A stretch of DNA of 64,000 nucleotides. Source: Comamonadaceae bacterium OS-1. GTDB taxonomy: Bacteria > Pseudomonadota > Gammaproteobacteria > Burkholderiales > Burkholderiaceae_C. The translations under genes and the position numbers were made by a program. The stretch covers positions 1,736,001 to 1,800,000 of the forward strand of contig AP026969.1 of assembly GCA_027923965.1 (NCBI GenBank). Reading direction: 5' to 3'. The notes beneath the pieces were generated by a model that had not been told where the DNA came from, made no database searches, and was given only the letters and a program-made list of their open reading frames with translations. Positions 43,339 through 52,354 of the stretch are shown piece by piece (within the stretch, counting starts at the first letter, position 1; every line of letters starts with the position of its first letter).

Positions 43339-43652
43339 TGGTTGATTCCCCCCGCCAACCCCCGCGTTTTGTGCCCACACTCACCGAAGTGGTGCAGCCC
43401 ATTTCGGTGCCTGTCGCTCCCGCGACACCGCCCGGATTTATCACTGCCGAGGCGCTGGAGGACCAAATCATCCACCGCGTGATGCAGCGCATCGACCTAT
43501 CGCTGGAGCGGCGTTTGCGCGAGGCGGTAGCAGCCATGGTGCTACAGCAAACCCAGTCTTTGGTTCCGCGTTTGCGCGAAGAAATAGAGTTCGTAGTGCG
43601 CCAATCGGTGTCCGACGCGGTGGCCGACGAACTGGCTACGCGCCTTCCATAA
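43335..43652 (+). CDS. Small hypothetical protein downstream of holC
   Basis: This 105-residue protein has a proline-rich N-terminal half (VPTLTEVVQPISVPVAPATPP) and a helical C-terminal half (DQIIHRVMQRIDLSLERRLREAVAAMV). It resembles the DUF2486-type proteins found after holC in Burkholderiales. The function is unknown. It overlaps holC by four bases, so it is translated with it; a link to the replisome is inferred only from position. Confidence 0.72.
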   Translation: MMVDSPRQPPRFVPTLTEVVQPISVPVAPATPPGFITAEALEDQIIHRVMQRIDLSLERRLREAVAAMVLQQTQSLVPRLREEIEFVVRQSVSDAVADELATRLP

Positions 43653-43813
43653 CCGGTAAAAATACCGTTTTTGTATGCCCCAGATGGGCGCAAAAATGGT
43701 TGTCCGCGTGTTCCCTATGTTTCGGGCCTAAAAATTGCGGTATGGTTCGGCCCGTGGATTTACCCATTCACTGTGTCTATCGCTATCCAGCCATTTTGTA
43801 CATTGGAGTTTTT

Positions 43814-44947
43814 ATGCAAATGAAGTTGAAATTGACCGTAGCTGCTGCCGTTACTGTTGTGGCAGGTATGGCTTCTGCCCAGGACGTGCAGGTCGTGAAA
43901 ATCGGCCACGTTGCGCCCATGTCGGGTGGCCAAGCCCACTACGGTAAAGACAACGAAAACGGTGCACGCATGGCCGTGGAAGACTTGAACACGCAAAACG
44001 TCGTGATCGGTGGCAAGAAGATCAAGTTCGAGCTGATGGCTGAAGACGACGCTGCCGATCCAAAGCAAGGCACGGCGGCTGCGCAAAAGCTGTGCGATGC
44101 CAAGGTCAACGGCGTGGTGGGCCACCTGAATTCGGGTACCACGATCCCTGCATCCAAGGTCTACAACGACTGCGGTATCCCCCACATCACCGGTGCGGCC
44201 ACCAACCCCAACCTGACCAAGCCAGGCTACAAGACCACCTACCGCATCATCGCCAACGACAACTCGCTGGGTGCCGGGCTGGCTTTCTACGCGGTAGACG
44301 CACTGAAGCTGAAGAAGGTTGCCATCATCGACGACCGTACCGCCTACGGCCAAGGTGTGGCCGAAGTGTTCAAGAAGACCGCCTTGGCCAAGGGCATGGC
44401 GGTTGTGGACGAGCAGTTCACCACCGACAAAGCTACCGACTTCATGGCGATCCTGACCTCCATCAAGTCCAAGGCACCCGACGCCATCTTCTTCGGCGGC
44501 ATGGACCCCCAGGCTGGCCCGATGTTGCGCCAGATGGAACAGCTGGGCATGACCAACGTCAAGTACTTTGGCGGTGACGGCCTGTGCACCAACGAAGTGG
44601 CCAAGCTGGCCGCCGGTGCCAAGACGCTGGACAACGTGGTGTGCGCTGAAGGCGGCGCTTCCCTGGTGAAGATGCCTGGCGGCGTGGAATGGAAGAAGCG
44701 CTACGATGCCAAGTACCCTGGCCAGTTCCAGATCTACAGCCCGTACACCTACGACGCCACGATGGTGCTGGTCGATGCCATGAAGCGCGCCAACTCCACC
44801 GACCCCAAGGTCTACACCCCCGAGTTGCTGAAAACCAACTACAAGGGCGTGACCACCACCATCAGCTTCGAACCTAACGGCGAACTGAAGAACCCATCGA
44901 TCACCCTGTCCGTCTACAAAGACGGCAAGAAGACCGCGCTGAACTAA
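43814..44947 (+). CDS. livK: Branched-chain amino acid ABC transporter binding protein
   Basis: This ~377-residue periplasmic protein has a signal (MQMKLKLTVAAAVTVVAGMASAQ) and a type I binding-protein fold with IGHVAPMSGGQAHYGKDNENGARMA and GVVGHLNSGTTIPASKVY, typical of LivJ/LivK. GGAG lies five bases before ATG 43814. No liv permease genes adjoin it, so it works with a transporter encoded elsewhere. A strong terminator follows, so it is monocistronic. Confidence 0.9.
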   Translation: MQMKLKLTVAAAVTVVAGMASAQDVQVVKIGHVAPMSGGQAHYGKDNENGARMAVEDLNTQNVVIGGKKIKFELMAEDDAADPKQGTAAAQKLCDAKVNGVVGHLNSGTTIPASKVYNDCGIPHITGAATNPNLTKPGYKTTYRIIANDNSLGAGLAFYAVDALKLKKVAIIDDRTAYGQGVAEVFKKTALAKGMAVVDEQFTTDKATDFMAILTSIKSKAPDAIFFGGMDPQAGPMLRQMEQLGMTNVKYFGGDGLCTNEVAKLAAGAKTLDNVVCAEGGASLVKMPGGVEWKKRYDAKYPGQFQIYSPYTYDATMVLVDAMKRANSTDPKVYTPELLKTNYKGVTTTISFEPNGELKNPSITLSVYKDGKKTALN

Positions 44948-44964
44948 GCAGTTCCAGCACCCAC

Positions 44965-44992
44965 AAAAAAGCCACCGCGAGGTGGCTTTTTT
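44965..44992 (+). terminator. Intrinsic terminator of livK
   Basis: AAAAAAGCCACC, loop GCGA, GGTGGCTTTTTT is a perfect 12-bp stem ending in T6. It starts 18 bases after the livK stop. Confidence 0.9.
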
Positions 44993-45013
44993 GCGTCTGG
45001 AGCCTGGATGGCA

Positions 45014-45070
45014 GTTGCTACATATTCAGTAGCATTTACCGCCCGTTCTATCAGCACAGGCGGTCAAAAA
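45014..45070 (-). repeat. Dispersed hairpin repeat, copy 11
   Basis: TGCTAC-ATATTCA-GTAGCA is followed by ACCGCC (45038-45043) paired with GGCGGT (45059-45064) around CGTTCTATCAGCACA. On the minus strand it lies just after the nucleotidyltransferase stop and could terminate it. Confidence 0.55.
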
Positions 45071-45082
45071 AGCATACAGGTT

Positions 45083-46186
45083 CTATGCCCTTGCGTCGCC
45101 CCAGCGGAGCTGGGCCATGTCGTCGCCCCGGTACAGGGTTTCACCGGCGCGGTCCACGCAGTAGTTAGGCGACACAATCATCTCGAAGAAATGCATGTCG
45201 GCGGCGATACGGGTGTATTCGAAAAGGATGCTGCGGGTCACCTTGGCGCCCGAGCGAATCACGCTGCCGTGGCCGATCCAGCAGGGGCCGATGATGGTGG
45301 CACCGGGCTCTACCTTGACGCTGGAGCCCAGGTACACCGGGCCCTGGATGTTGCACTGGTCCCAGGCGATGGAGGTGTTCAGCCCCACCCAGATGCCGGG
45401 TTTGACCTCGCGGCCCGGGATGTTCATCTGCGCCACTTCGCCGCGCAGCACGCGCTGCAGCACCGACCAGTAATCGCTGACACGGCCAATGTCGATCCAG
45501 TTGAAGAAGCGCTTCTGGGCGTAGAAGGGCAGCTTTTCGGCCACCAGCTGCGGGAACAGCTCTGCACCGATGTCATACACCTTGTTGGCCGGAATCATGT
45601 CGATGACCTCGGGCTCGAAGATATAGATGCCGGTGCTGGCCAGGGTGGACTGGGCCTCTTCGGGCTTGGGCTTTTCCTGGAAGGACTGGATTTGGCCTTC
45701 TTCATTGGCCACCACAATGCCGTAGTTGGAGACTTCGTTCAAAGGCACGTCCAGTGTCACCACACTGGCAATGGCGCCCTTGGTCTTGTGCTCGTGCAGG
45801 GCCGCGCCGATGTCCAGGTCGATCAGCGCGTCGCCGCACAGCACCAGGGTGGTCTCGTCAAAAAATCCGCTGAAATCCTGGATGCGGCGCATGCCGCCAG
45901 CCGAACCAAAGGGCTTGGGAATCACGTCGCCATGTTCGCGCACGCCTTCGTAGGCGTAGCCGATCTGCACGCCCCAGCGGTGACCGTCACCAAAATACTG
46001 CTCGATTTTGTGGTGGTGGTAGGCCACGTTGACCATGATTTCTTTGATGCCGTAGTTGGCCAGGTGCTCGATCAGGTATTCCATGACCGGCTTGCCCAAA
46101 ATCGGCACCATGGGCTTGGGCAAGTCTTTTGTCAGCGGGCGAACCCGTGTTCCTTGCCCTGCCGCCAAAATCATTCCCTTTGCCAT
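45083..46186 (-). CDS. Sugar-phosphate nucleotidyltransferase with hexapeptide C-terminus
   Basis: This 367-residue protein begins MAKGMILAAGQGTRVRPLTKDLPKPM, the nucleotidyltransferase GxGTRxxPLT signature. It has LVLCGDALIDLDI for metal and sugar binding, and hexapeptide-like repeats near the C-terminus (GPVYLGSSVKVEPGATIIGPCWIGHGS). The family makes NDP-sugars such as GDP-mannose or dTDP/UDP-glucose for envelope polysaccharides. The exact sugar cannot be assigned. It stands alone. Confidence 0.87.
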   Translation of the reverse strand: MAKGMILAAGQGTRVRPLTKDLPKPMVPILGKPVMEYLIEHLANYGIKEIMVNVAYHHHKIEQYFGDGHRWGVQIGYAYEGVREHGDVIPKPFGSAGGMRRIQDFSGFFDETTLVLCGDALIDLDIGAALHEHKTKGAIASVVTLDVPLNEVSNYGIVVANEEGQIQSFQEKPKPEEAQSTLASTGIYIFEPEVIDMIPANKVYDIGAELFPQLVAEKLPFYAQKRFFNWIDIGRVSDYWSVLQRVLRGEVAQMNIPGREVKPGIWVGLNTSIAWDQCNIQGPVYLGSSVKVEPGATIIGPCWIGHGSVIRSGAKVTRSILFEYTRIAADMHFFEMIVSPNYCVDRAGETLYRGDDMAQLRWGDARA

Positions 46187-46345
46187 GCTGGTATTTCCCT
46201 TATTGAGTGTGAGCCGTATGTGGTCCGCAGATTATGAGTGTTAAGTTTGACGTTTCAGGGTCCGTTGGGCCTGCGGCTCGCTCCACTTGTCACCAATGCT
46301 ATGGACATACCAATACGATGACTGTGCGGTAGGTAACACACGGAA

Positions 46346-46382
46346 ACAAAAAAAGGCCTGTCGTTGCAATAACGACAGGCCT
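46346..46382 (-). terminator. Intrinsic terminator of tRNA-Ser
   Basis: On the minus strand a perfect 12-bp stem (AGGCCTGTCGTT and AACGACAGGCCT around five bases, 46382-46354) is followed by a run of seven T. It starts six bases beyond the tRNA 3' end. Confidence 0.9.
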
Positions 46383-46387
46383 GATAT

Positions 46388-46478
46388 TGGCGGAACAGGC
46401 GGGATTCGAACCCGCGGAGGGCTATTAACCCTCACACGCTTTCCAGGCGTGCGACTTAAACCGCTCATCCACCGTTCC
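46388..46478 (-). tRNA. serX: tRNA-Ser (anticodon GGA)
   Basis: This is a 91-base class II tRNA on the minus strand. The acceptor GGAACGG pairs with CTGTTCC before G-CCA; the anticodon arm CACGC-CTGGAAA-GCGTG gives anticodon GGA for UCC/UCU. The variable arm is long (TGAGGGTTAATAGCCCTC) and the T-loop is GGTTCGAATCC. The CCA end is encoded. The gene symbol is a generic placeholder; the specific locus name is not known. Confidence 0.95.
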
Positions 46479-46498
46479 TAAGCCCACAAGTATAGCAG

Positions 46499-46891
46499 TC
46501 AATGGGCCGCATTCCGGCCCGGCACCGCATGTTTCTCAAGATCTTCCAGCAACACGAATTCCAGCGCCCGGATGTGGGTGGATTCCAGCACCACCTGTGG
46601 GGCCACGCCGGCCTCGAAAGCCTCTTTCCAGCGGTTGGCGCACAGGCACCAGCGGTCGCCCGGGCGCAGACCGGCAAAGCGCCACTGGGGCCGCGGCGTG
46701 CTCAGGTCGTTGCCACGGGCCAGCGAGAAGGCCAGAAACTCGGCCGTCACCTTGGTGCAGATGACGTGGGAGCCGCTGTCGGTCTCATCGGTGCTGCAGC
46801 AGCCGTCGCGGAAATAGCCGGTCAGCGGGTCGTAGGAGCAGGGCACCAATTCGTTGCCCAGCACGTTGTGTTCGATGGCAGGGGTGTCCAT
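46499..46891 (-). CDS. DUF2237 family protein
   Basis: This 130-residue protein has NVLGNELVPCSYDPLTGYFRDGCCST and RWCLCANRWKEAFEAGVAPQVVLESTH, the conserved cysteine-rich core of DUF2237. The family is widespread and small, and has no known function. It lies 20 bases upstream of tRNA-Ser on the same strand, so the tRNA may be read from its promoter or one inside it. The SPFH gene's stop precedes it by 7 bases. Confidence 0.88.
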   Translation of the reverse strand: MDTPAIEHNVLGNELVPCSYDPLTGYFRDGCCSTDETDSGSHVICTKVTAEFLAFSLARGNDLSTPRPQWRFAGLRPGDRWCLCANRWKEAFEAGVAPQVVLESTHIRALEFVLLEDLEKHAVPGRNAAH

Positions 46892-46898
46892 GGTGTTC

Positions 46899-47813
46899 CT
46901 AAGATGCTTTGACGGTGTTGACCATCTTCATGGCGGAGCCGATCAGGGCCGACACCTCGGTCATGTTGCTGGGCACGATCAAGGTGGTGTGGGCATTGGC
47001 GGCCACCTTGGCGTAGGCCTCCACGGCTTTTTCGGCCACCTTGAGCTGTACCGCCTGCTCACCGCCCGGCTGGCGGATGGCAGCGGCCACCAGTTCAATG
47101 GCGTGGGCATTGGCCTGGGCCACCGCAGTGATGGAGGCGGCTTCGCCCTGGGCCTTGTTGATGACGGCCTGCTTCTCGCCCTCGGAGCGGGCGATGAAGG
47201 CCTCGCGCTCGCCGGTGGCGATGTTGATCTGCTCCTGGCGGCGGCCTTCGGACGCGGCAATCAATGCACGTTTTTCGCGTTCGGCGGTGATCTGCGCCTG
47301 CATGGCGTGCAGGATTTCCTTCGGGGGCGTCAGGTCCTTGATTTCGTAGCGCAGCACCTTCACGCCCCAGTTCAGGGCGGCTTCGTCGATGGCGGCCACC
47401 ACCTGGGCGTTGATGATGTCGCGCTCTTCAAAGGTTTTGTCCAGCTCCAGCTTGCCGATCACGCTACGCAGCGAGGTTTGCGCCAGCTGGCTGATGGCCA
47501 TGATGTAGTTGCTGGAGCCGTAGCTGGCGCGCATGGCATCCGTCACCTGGAAGTACAAAATGCCATCCACCTGCAGCTGGGTGTTGTCGCGGGTAATGCA
47601 GACCTGGCTGGGAATGTCGAGCGGGATTTCTTTCAGCACATGCTTATAGGCCACGCGGTCTACAAACGGCACCAGAAAGTTCAGGCCCGGGGTCAGCGTG
47701 CCGTGGTATTTGCCCAGACGCTCAATCACCCAGGCGTGCTGCTGGGGCACTACTTTGAGGGTGCGGCTGATGAAGATGACGGCAATGACGAGTACGACGA
47801 TGGCAATTTCCAT
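46899..47813 (-). CDS. SPFH/stomatin-like membrane protease-associated protein
   Basis: This 304-residue protein has one N-terminal membrane helix (MEIAIVVLVIAVIFISRTL), an SPFH/band 7 domain (VVPQQHAWVIERLGKYHGTLTPGL) and an Ala/Glu-rich coiled coil (EREKRALIAASEGRRQEQI, GEKQAVINKAQGEA). It resembles QmcA/paraslipin. With the NfeD protein encoded just upstream it forms the usual stomatin-NfeD membrane pair. GGAG precedes ATG 47813; the upstream extension is rejected. Confidence 0.92.
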   Translation of the reverse strand: MEIAIVVLVIAVIFISRTLKVVPQQHAWVIERLGKYHGTLTPGLNFLVPFVDRVAYKHVLKEIPLDIPSQVCITRDNTQLQVDGILYFQVTDAMRASYGSSNYIMAISQLAQTSLRSVIGKLELDKTFEERDIINAQVVAAIDEAALNWGVKVLRYEIKDLTPPKEILHAMQAQITAEREKRALIAASEGRRQEQINIATGEREAFIARSEGEKQAVINKAQGEAASITAVAQANAHAIELVAAAIRQPGGEQAVQLKVAEKAVEAYAKVAANAHTTLIVPSNMTEVSALIGSAMKMVNTVKAS

Positions 47814-47841
47814 GGAATCTCCGGTTAGAACTTGAAGTGTT

Positions 47842-48267
47842 TCACAGTTTGTCGACCAGCAGGCGGTTGCCAATGACTTCGACCACGCGGTGCGGGCCCG
47901 GGGAGGGCGCGTTGCCGGGGCGGTGCAGCACCGTCCAGTTGGCACCCCGGTAGTGCACCTGGGCCGTGCCGTCGGGGCTCCAGGCATCCACCTGCACGGT
48001 TTCGCCGATATCCAGATTTACATCCGGGTTGGCGTTGGCGGGCAGGCTCTTGGGGCGCTGGCTGCGGATGCGGTGCCACAGCACCACGGCACCACCGCCG
48101 ACCGCGCTGGCGATCAGCGTTTGCACCACGCTGCTGACACCCGCATAGGCCGCCAGGGCGGCCGCCGCAAAGCCCAGGGCCAGCATCAGCAAATAGAAGG
48201 TGCCGGTGAGCAATTCGGCCACGATGGCCCCGCCCGCCAACAGCCACCAGATCGTCGATTCCGCCAT
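47842..48267 (-). CDS. NfeD family membrane protein
   Basis: This 141-residue protein has two to three N-terminal membrane helices (WWLLAGGAIVAELLTGTFYLL, LGFAAAALAAYAGV) and a C-terminal OB-fold (NLDIGETVQVDAWSPDGTAQV). This is the short NfeD1b type without a protease domain, which partners SPFH proteins. It precedes the SPFH gene by 28 bases in the same operon. Confidence 0.9.
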   Translation of the reverse strand: MAESTIWWLLAGGAIVAELLTGTFYLLMLALGFAAAALAAYAGVSSVVQTLIASAVGGGAVVLWHRIRSQRPKSLPANANPDVNLDIGETVQVDAWSPDGTAQVHYRGANWTVLHRPGNAPSPGPHRVVEVIGNRLLVDKL

Positions 48268-48386
48268 AGAGCGCCTTTGCTTGTATTCGTATCACCACAT
48301 TTTGGAACCAATTCAGGGCATCCCCCTAGAAGCTTCATACGAAGTCCTTACACTTCGCGCCTGTTTTGATCATTTACCTCGCACTA

Positions 48387-48429
48387 ACTTTCATGGACTC
48401 GGGTGCAGCGCACCGAGAGCCATGGAAGT
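48387..48429. promoter_or_regulatory. Long imperfect inverted repeat ahead of the decarboxylase gene
   Basis: ACTTTCATGGACTCGG and its counterpart ending CCGAGAGCCATGGAAGT form an imperfect stem of about 20 bases per arm, around GTGCAGCGCA. It ends 30 bases before the decarboxylase ATG. It may be an operator or a leader hairpin. No further gene is visible in 48268-48459. Confidence 0.5.
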
Positions 48430-48459
48430 TATTTAAAGTTTTTTAGGCTGGAGGCCGGC

Positions 48460-50733
48460 ATGAAGTTTCGTTTCCCTATCGTCATCATCGATGAAGATTT
48501 TCGCTCCGAGAACACCTCGGGGCTGGGCATCCGCGCCCTGGCCCAGGCGATAGAGACGGAGGGGTTTGAGGTGCTGGGGGTGACCAGCTACGGCGACCTG
48601 TCCAAATTTGCCCAACAGCAAAGCCGCGCCAGCGCCTTTATTTTGTCGATCGACGACGAAGAATTCTCGCCCGGCCCCGACCACGACCCTGTGGTGCTGA
48701 ACCTGCGCCACTTCATCGAAGAAGTGCGCCGCAAGAACCTGGATGTGCCGATCTACATCTACGGCGAAACCAAAACCTCGCAGCACATCCCCAACGACAT
48801 CCTGCGCGAGCTGCACGGCTTCATCCACATGTTCGAGGACACGCCCGAGTTTGTGGCGCGCCACATCATCCGCGAGGCCAAAAGCTACCTGGAGGGCGTG
48901 CAGCCGCCGTTCTTCAAGGCCCTGCTGGACTACGCCGAAGACGGCTCGTACAGCTGGCACTGCCCCGGCCACTCGGGGGGCGTGGCCTTCCTAAAGAGCC
49001 CGGTGGGCCAGATGTACCACCAGTTCTATGGCGAAAACATGCTGCGCGCCGACGTGTGCAACGCGGTGGAAGAGCTGGGCCAGTTGCTCGACCACAACGG
49101 CGCGATTGGCGAGAGCGAGCGCAATGCCGCGCGCATCTTCAACGCCGACCACTGCTTTTTTGTGACCAACGGCACCAGCACCAGCAACAAGATGGTCTGG
49201 CACCACACCGTGGCTCCTGGCGACGTGGTGGTGGTAGACCGCAACTGCCACAAGTCGAACCTGCACGCCATCATCATGACCGGCGCGATTCCGGTGTTCC
49301 TGAAGCCCACGCGCAACCACTTTGGCATCATCGGCCCCATCCCCAAGAGCGAGTTCGAGCCCGCCGCCATCAAGGCCAAGATCCGCGCCAACCCGCTGCT
49401 GCAGCATGTGGATGCCGACACCATCAAGCCGCGCATCCTCACCATCACCCAAAGCACCTACGACGGCGTGCTCTACAACACCGAAACCATCAAGAGCATG
49501 CTCGATGGCTATGTGGAAAACCTGCACTTCGACGAAGCCTGGCTGCCGCACGCGGCCTTCCACCCGTTCTACGGCAGCTACCACTCGATGGGTAAAAAGC
49601 GCATCCGCCCCAAGCACGCCGTGGTGTACGCCACGCAAAGCATCCACAAGCTGCTGGCCGGTATCAGCCAGGCCAGCCATGTGCTGATCCAGGACTCGCA
49701 AAACGTCAAGCTCGACCGCCACCTCTTCAACGAGGCCTACCTGATGCACACCAGCACCAGCCCGCAGTACAGCATCATCGCCAGCTGCGACGTGGCTGCG
49801 GCCATGATGGAGCCGCCCGGCGGCACCGCGCTGGTCGAGGAAAGCATTGCCGAAGCGCTGGACTTCCGCCGCGCCATGCGCAAGGTGGACGAAGAGTACG
49901 GTGCCGACTGGTGGTTCAAGGTCTGGGGACCGGACAAGCTGGTGGAGGAGGGCATTGGCCGCGCCACCGACTGGATCATCAAGGGCGAATCCAAGTCCAA
50001 CGCCAAGGCCAACTGGCACGGCTTTGGCAAGATGGCCACCGGCTTCAACATGCTGGACCCGATCAAGTCCACCATCGTCACGCCCGGCATGGACCTGAAC
50101 GGCAAGTTCGCCAAAACCGGCATCCCGGCCAGCATCGTCACCAAGTTCCTGGCCGAACACGGCGTGGTGGTGGAAAAAACCGGCCTGTACAGCTTTTTCA
50201 TCATGTTCACCATCGGCATCACCAAGGGCCGCTGGAACAGCATGCTGACCGCGCTGCAGCAGTTCAAGGACGACTACGACAAAAACCAGCCGATGTGGCG
50301 CATCCTGCCCGAGTTCTGCCAGAAGCACCGCCGCTACGAGCGCATGGGCCTGGCCGACCTGTGCCAGCACCTGCACAACCTGTATGCCAAGTACGACATC
50401 GCCCGGCTCACCACCGACATGTACTTGAGCGACCTGACCCCGGCCATGAAGCCCAGCGATGCCTATGCCCACATCGCCCTGCGCAAGACCGAGCGCGTGG
50501 CGATCGACGACCTGGAAGGCCGCATCACCGTGGGCCTGGTCACGCCTTACCCACCGGGCATTCCGCTCTTGATCCCGGGTGAAGTGTTCAACAAGAAGAT
50601 CGTGGACTACCTGAAGTTCTCGCGCGAGTTCAACACCCAGTGCCCCGGCTTCGAGACCGACATCCACGGCTTGGTCGAAGAAGTGGACGAAAACGGCAAG
50701 CACCACTACTTTGCAGATTGCGTGAAGGCTTAA
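48460..50733 (+). CDS. Basic amino acid (Orn/Lys/Arg) decarboxylase
   Basis: This 757-residue PLP enzyme of the large aspartate-aminotransferase-fold decarboxylase group has an N-terminal response-regulator-like wing domain (FPIVIIDEDF, ~1-125), a PLP domain with WHCPGHSGGVAF and the lysine in ATQSIHKLLAG, and a C-terminal domain. It removes CO2 from lysine, ornithine or arginine to give a polyamine or agmatine, and may aid acid resistance. Which substrate cannot be told by eye. GGAGG precedes ATG 48460. A strong terminator follows, and no antiporter gene adjoins. Confidence 0.92.
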   Translation: MKFRFPIVIIDEDFRSENTSGLGIRALAQAIETEGFEVLGVTSYGDLSKFAQQQSRASAFILSIDDEEFSPGPDHDPVVLNLRHFIEEVRRKNLDVPIYIYGETKTSQHIPNDILRELHGFIHMFEDTPEFVARHIIREAKSYLEGVQPPFFKALLDYAEDGSYSWHCPGHSGGVAFLKSPVGQMYHQFYGENMLRADVCNAVEELGQLLDHNGAIGESERNAARIFNADHCFFVTNGTSTSNKMVWHHTVAPGDVVVVDRNCHKSNLHAIIMTGAIPVFLKPTRNHFGIIGPIPKSEFEPAAIKAKIRANPLLQHVDADTIKPRILTITQSTYDGVLYNTETIKSMLDGYVENLHFDEAWLPHAAFHPFYGSYHSMGKKRIRPKHAVVYATQSIHKLLAGISQASHVLIQDSQNVKLDRHLFNEAYLMHTSTSPQYSIIASCDVAAAMMEPPGGTALVEESIAEALDFRRAMRKVDEEYGADWWFKVWGPDKLVEEGIGRATDWIIKGESKSNAKANWHGFGKMATGFNMLDPIKSTIVTPGMDLNGKFAKTGIPASIVTKFLAEHGVVVEKTGLYSFFIMFTIGITKGRWNSMLTALQQFKDDYDKNQPMWRILPEFCQKHRRYERMGLADLCQHLHNLYAKYDIARLTTDMYLSDLTPAMKPSDAYAHIALRKTERVAIDDLEGRITVGLVTPYPPGIPLLIPGEVFNKKIVDYLKFSREFNTQCPGFETDIHGLVEEVDENGKHHYFADCVKA

Positions 50734-50748
50734 ACCTTTAAAATTGGT

Positions 50749-50808
50749 CTGCTATTGAATTAAGAGCTGCCTGTGCTACTCCCATCAGCACAGGCAGCTC
50801 TTTTTTCA
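50749..50808 (+). terminator. Terminator of the decarboxylase gene (repeat copy 12)
   Basis: AAGAGCTGCCTGTGCT (50762-50777) and AGCACAGGCAGCTCTT (50787-50802) form a perfect 16-bp stem with a nine-base loop, followed by a T-run. The flank TCTGCTATTGAATT and the stem sequence show that it is a member of the dispersed hairpin family. Confidence 0.9.
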
Positions 50809-50904
50809 TCTATTTTTGTGGGCATCTGAATCCAAAACCCCGCCGCGCTCCGTATTGGTATCAGCCGCACATTCGGCTTGTTAACCCACTACCAGGAGCT
50901 TCTC

Positions 50905-51471
50905 ATGGCATCGATCCAAACCACCCGCACAATCGCTTCTTTCAGCCTGGCCGCCGTGATGGCCGCCGTGTCTTTTGCCTCCATGGCCGCCGACGTGATG
51001 GTCGGTGGCGCACCGATGATGGCCTCCAAGGACATCATCGACAATGCTGTCAACTCCAAGGATCACACCACCCTGGTGGCCGCCGTCAAGGCTGCTGGCC
51101 TGGTGGATACGCTCAAGAGCGCCGGCCCGTTCACCGTGTTCGCACCCACCAACGCCGCCTTTGCTGCACTGCCCGCCGGCACGGTAGACACCCTGCTCAA
51201 GCCCGAGAACAAGGGTACGCTGACCACCATCCTCACCTACCACGTGGTGGCGGGCAAGTTTGACGCGGCCGCTATCAACAAGATGCTGATGGACGGCAAG
51301 GGCATGACCAGCTTCAAGACCGTCAGCGGCGGCACCCTGATGGCCAAGGCCAACGGCTCCACCCTGGTGTTGACCGATGAAAAGGGCGGCAGCGCCAACG
51401 TGACGATTGGAGACGTCTACCAGTCCAACGGCGTGATCCACGTCATCGACAAGGTCCTGCTGCCTAAATAA
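50905..51471 (+). CDS. Secreted fasciclin-domain protein
   Basis: This 188-residue protein has a signal peptide (to SMAAD) and one fasciclin domain. The domain holds the H1 motif FTVFAPTNAAFAALPAG, the YH motif LTYHVVAGKFD, and the H2 region NGVIHVIDKVLLP. Bacterial fasciclin proteins are periplasmic or extracellular and linked to adhesion or matrix. AGGAG lies seven bases before ATG 50905. It is convergent with the ligase gene, with 13 bases between stops. Confidence 0.92.
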   Translation: MASIQTTRTIASFSLAAVMAAVSFASMAADVMVGGAPMMASKDIIDNAVNSKDHTTLVAAVKAAGLVDTLKSAGPFTVFAPTNAAFAALPAGTVDTLLKPENKGTLTTILTYHVVAGKFDAAAINKMLMDGKGMTSFKTVSGGTLMAKANGSTLVLTDEKGGSANVTIGDVYQSNGVIHVIDKVLLPK

Positions 51472-51484
51472 CGCCCAGCGTTAA

Positions 51485-52354
51485 TTACAAATCCGCGTCT
51501 TCGCGCAGCCGCAAAAAGCTCGCAAAACGCGGAATCCCGCTGGGGTTGGTGTCCCGATACCGGTACGTCACCCAGCTCCCCAGCGCAGGCGGATCACGCC
51601 GCTGGGCATCGCTGAAGCCGGTGCCCAGCTTGAATTTTCTACCCTCGGGTGTTTCCACCTGCAGGGCCCCCATTTGGCCCGCATACTTGCCGTGGCCCGC
51701 CACATGGCCCACCACGCGGGCTTCGGCATCTTCAAACGGTTTTAACTTCAGCAGGTCGTCTGTGGCCGGGCTGGCCAGCAGCGCATCGCCCCGGTGCAGC
51801 ACCAAGCCTTCGCCTCCGGCCTGTACGGTCTGGCGCAGCAGGGCCTGCAGGGCCGCGGGGCTAGCCACGCGCGCCTGCGCCACCGGCTGCACCCAGGCGG
51901 GCAGCGCCAACTGCTGCAGGGCGGCCAGGCGTGCGTCGAAGGCTCCGCTGTGCGCGGGCAGGTCAAACAGCCGGTAGCGCATCTGCCGCCAGGCCGCATC
52001 GCCCGCATCCGCTTGCCGCACCGTGGATACCGCCGTGGCAAAAGCTCCGTGCCCAGCCCATAGCTCGCCGTCCAGCGCCATAGACGGCCAGCCTGCGGTA
52101 AACCACGCGGGCGGGGTGATGCGCTGGCCGCCCCGGGTCCACAGATGCGCGCCGTCCCAGTAGCCGCGCACGCCGTCCAGCTTTTCGCTGACCCAGTAGC
52201 CGTTCAACGCCATGCCGCTGCGGTAGGCCGTGGGGCGCTGCAGCACGGGCGGGCTGGCGCGGCTGTGCAACGGCGTGGTGGCTGCAACGGCGAGTAACAG
52301 GCGTTGCAGCAGCGCCCGGCGGTGGAGTGGAAAAGAAAGGGCAGATGTAAGCAT
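51485..52354 (-). CDS. ligE: Secreted small ATP-dependent DNA ligase (LigE type)
   Basis: This 289-residue protein has an N-terminal signal (LLQRLLLAVAATTPLHSRA). It then shows the nucleotidyltransferase motifs: I SEKLDGVRG (Lys58), III YRLFDLP, IV EGLVLHRGD and V DLLKLKPF. An OB-fold follows with GSWVTYRYRD. Lig E enzymes join nicked DNA using ATP and are exported, possibly aiding uptake or extracellular DNA handling. It lacks the zinc finger and BRCT parts of replicative ligases. It is divergent from ggt. Confidence 0.9.
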   Translation of the reverse strand: MLTSALSFPLHRRALLQRLLLAVAATTPLHSRASPPVLQRPTAYRSGMALNGYWVSEKLDGVRGYWDGAHLWTRGGQRITPPAWFTAGWPSMALDGELWAGHGAFATAVSTVRQADAGDAAWRQMRYRLFDLPAHSGAFDARLAALQQLALPAWVQPVAQARVASPAALQALLRQTVQAGGEGLVLHRGDALLASPATDDLLKLKPFEDAEARVVGHVAGHGKYAGQMGALQVETPEGRKFKLGTGFSDAQRRDPPALGSWVTYRYRDTNPSGIPRFASFLRLREDADL

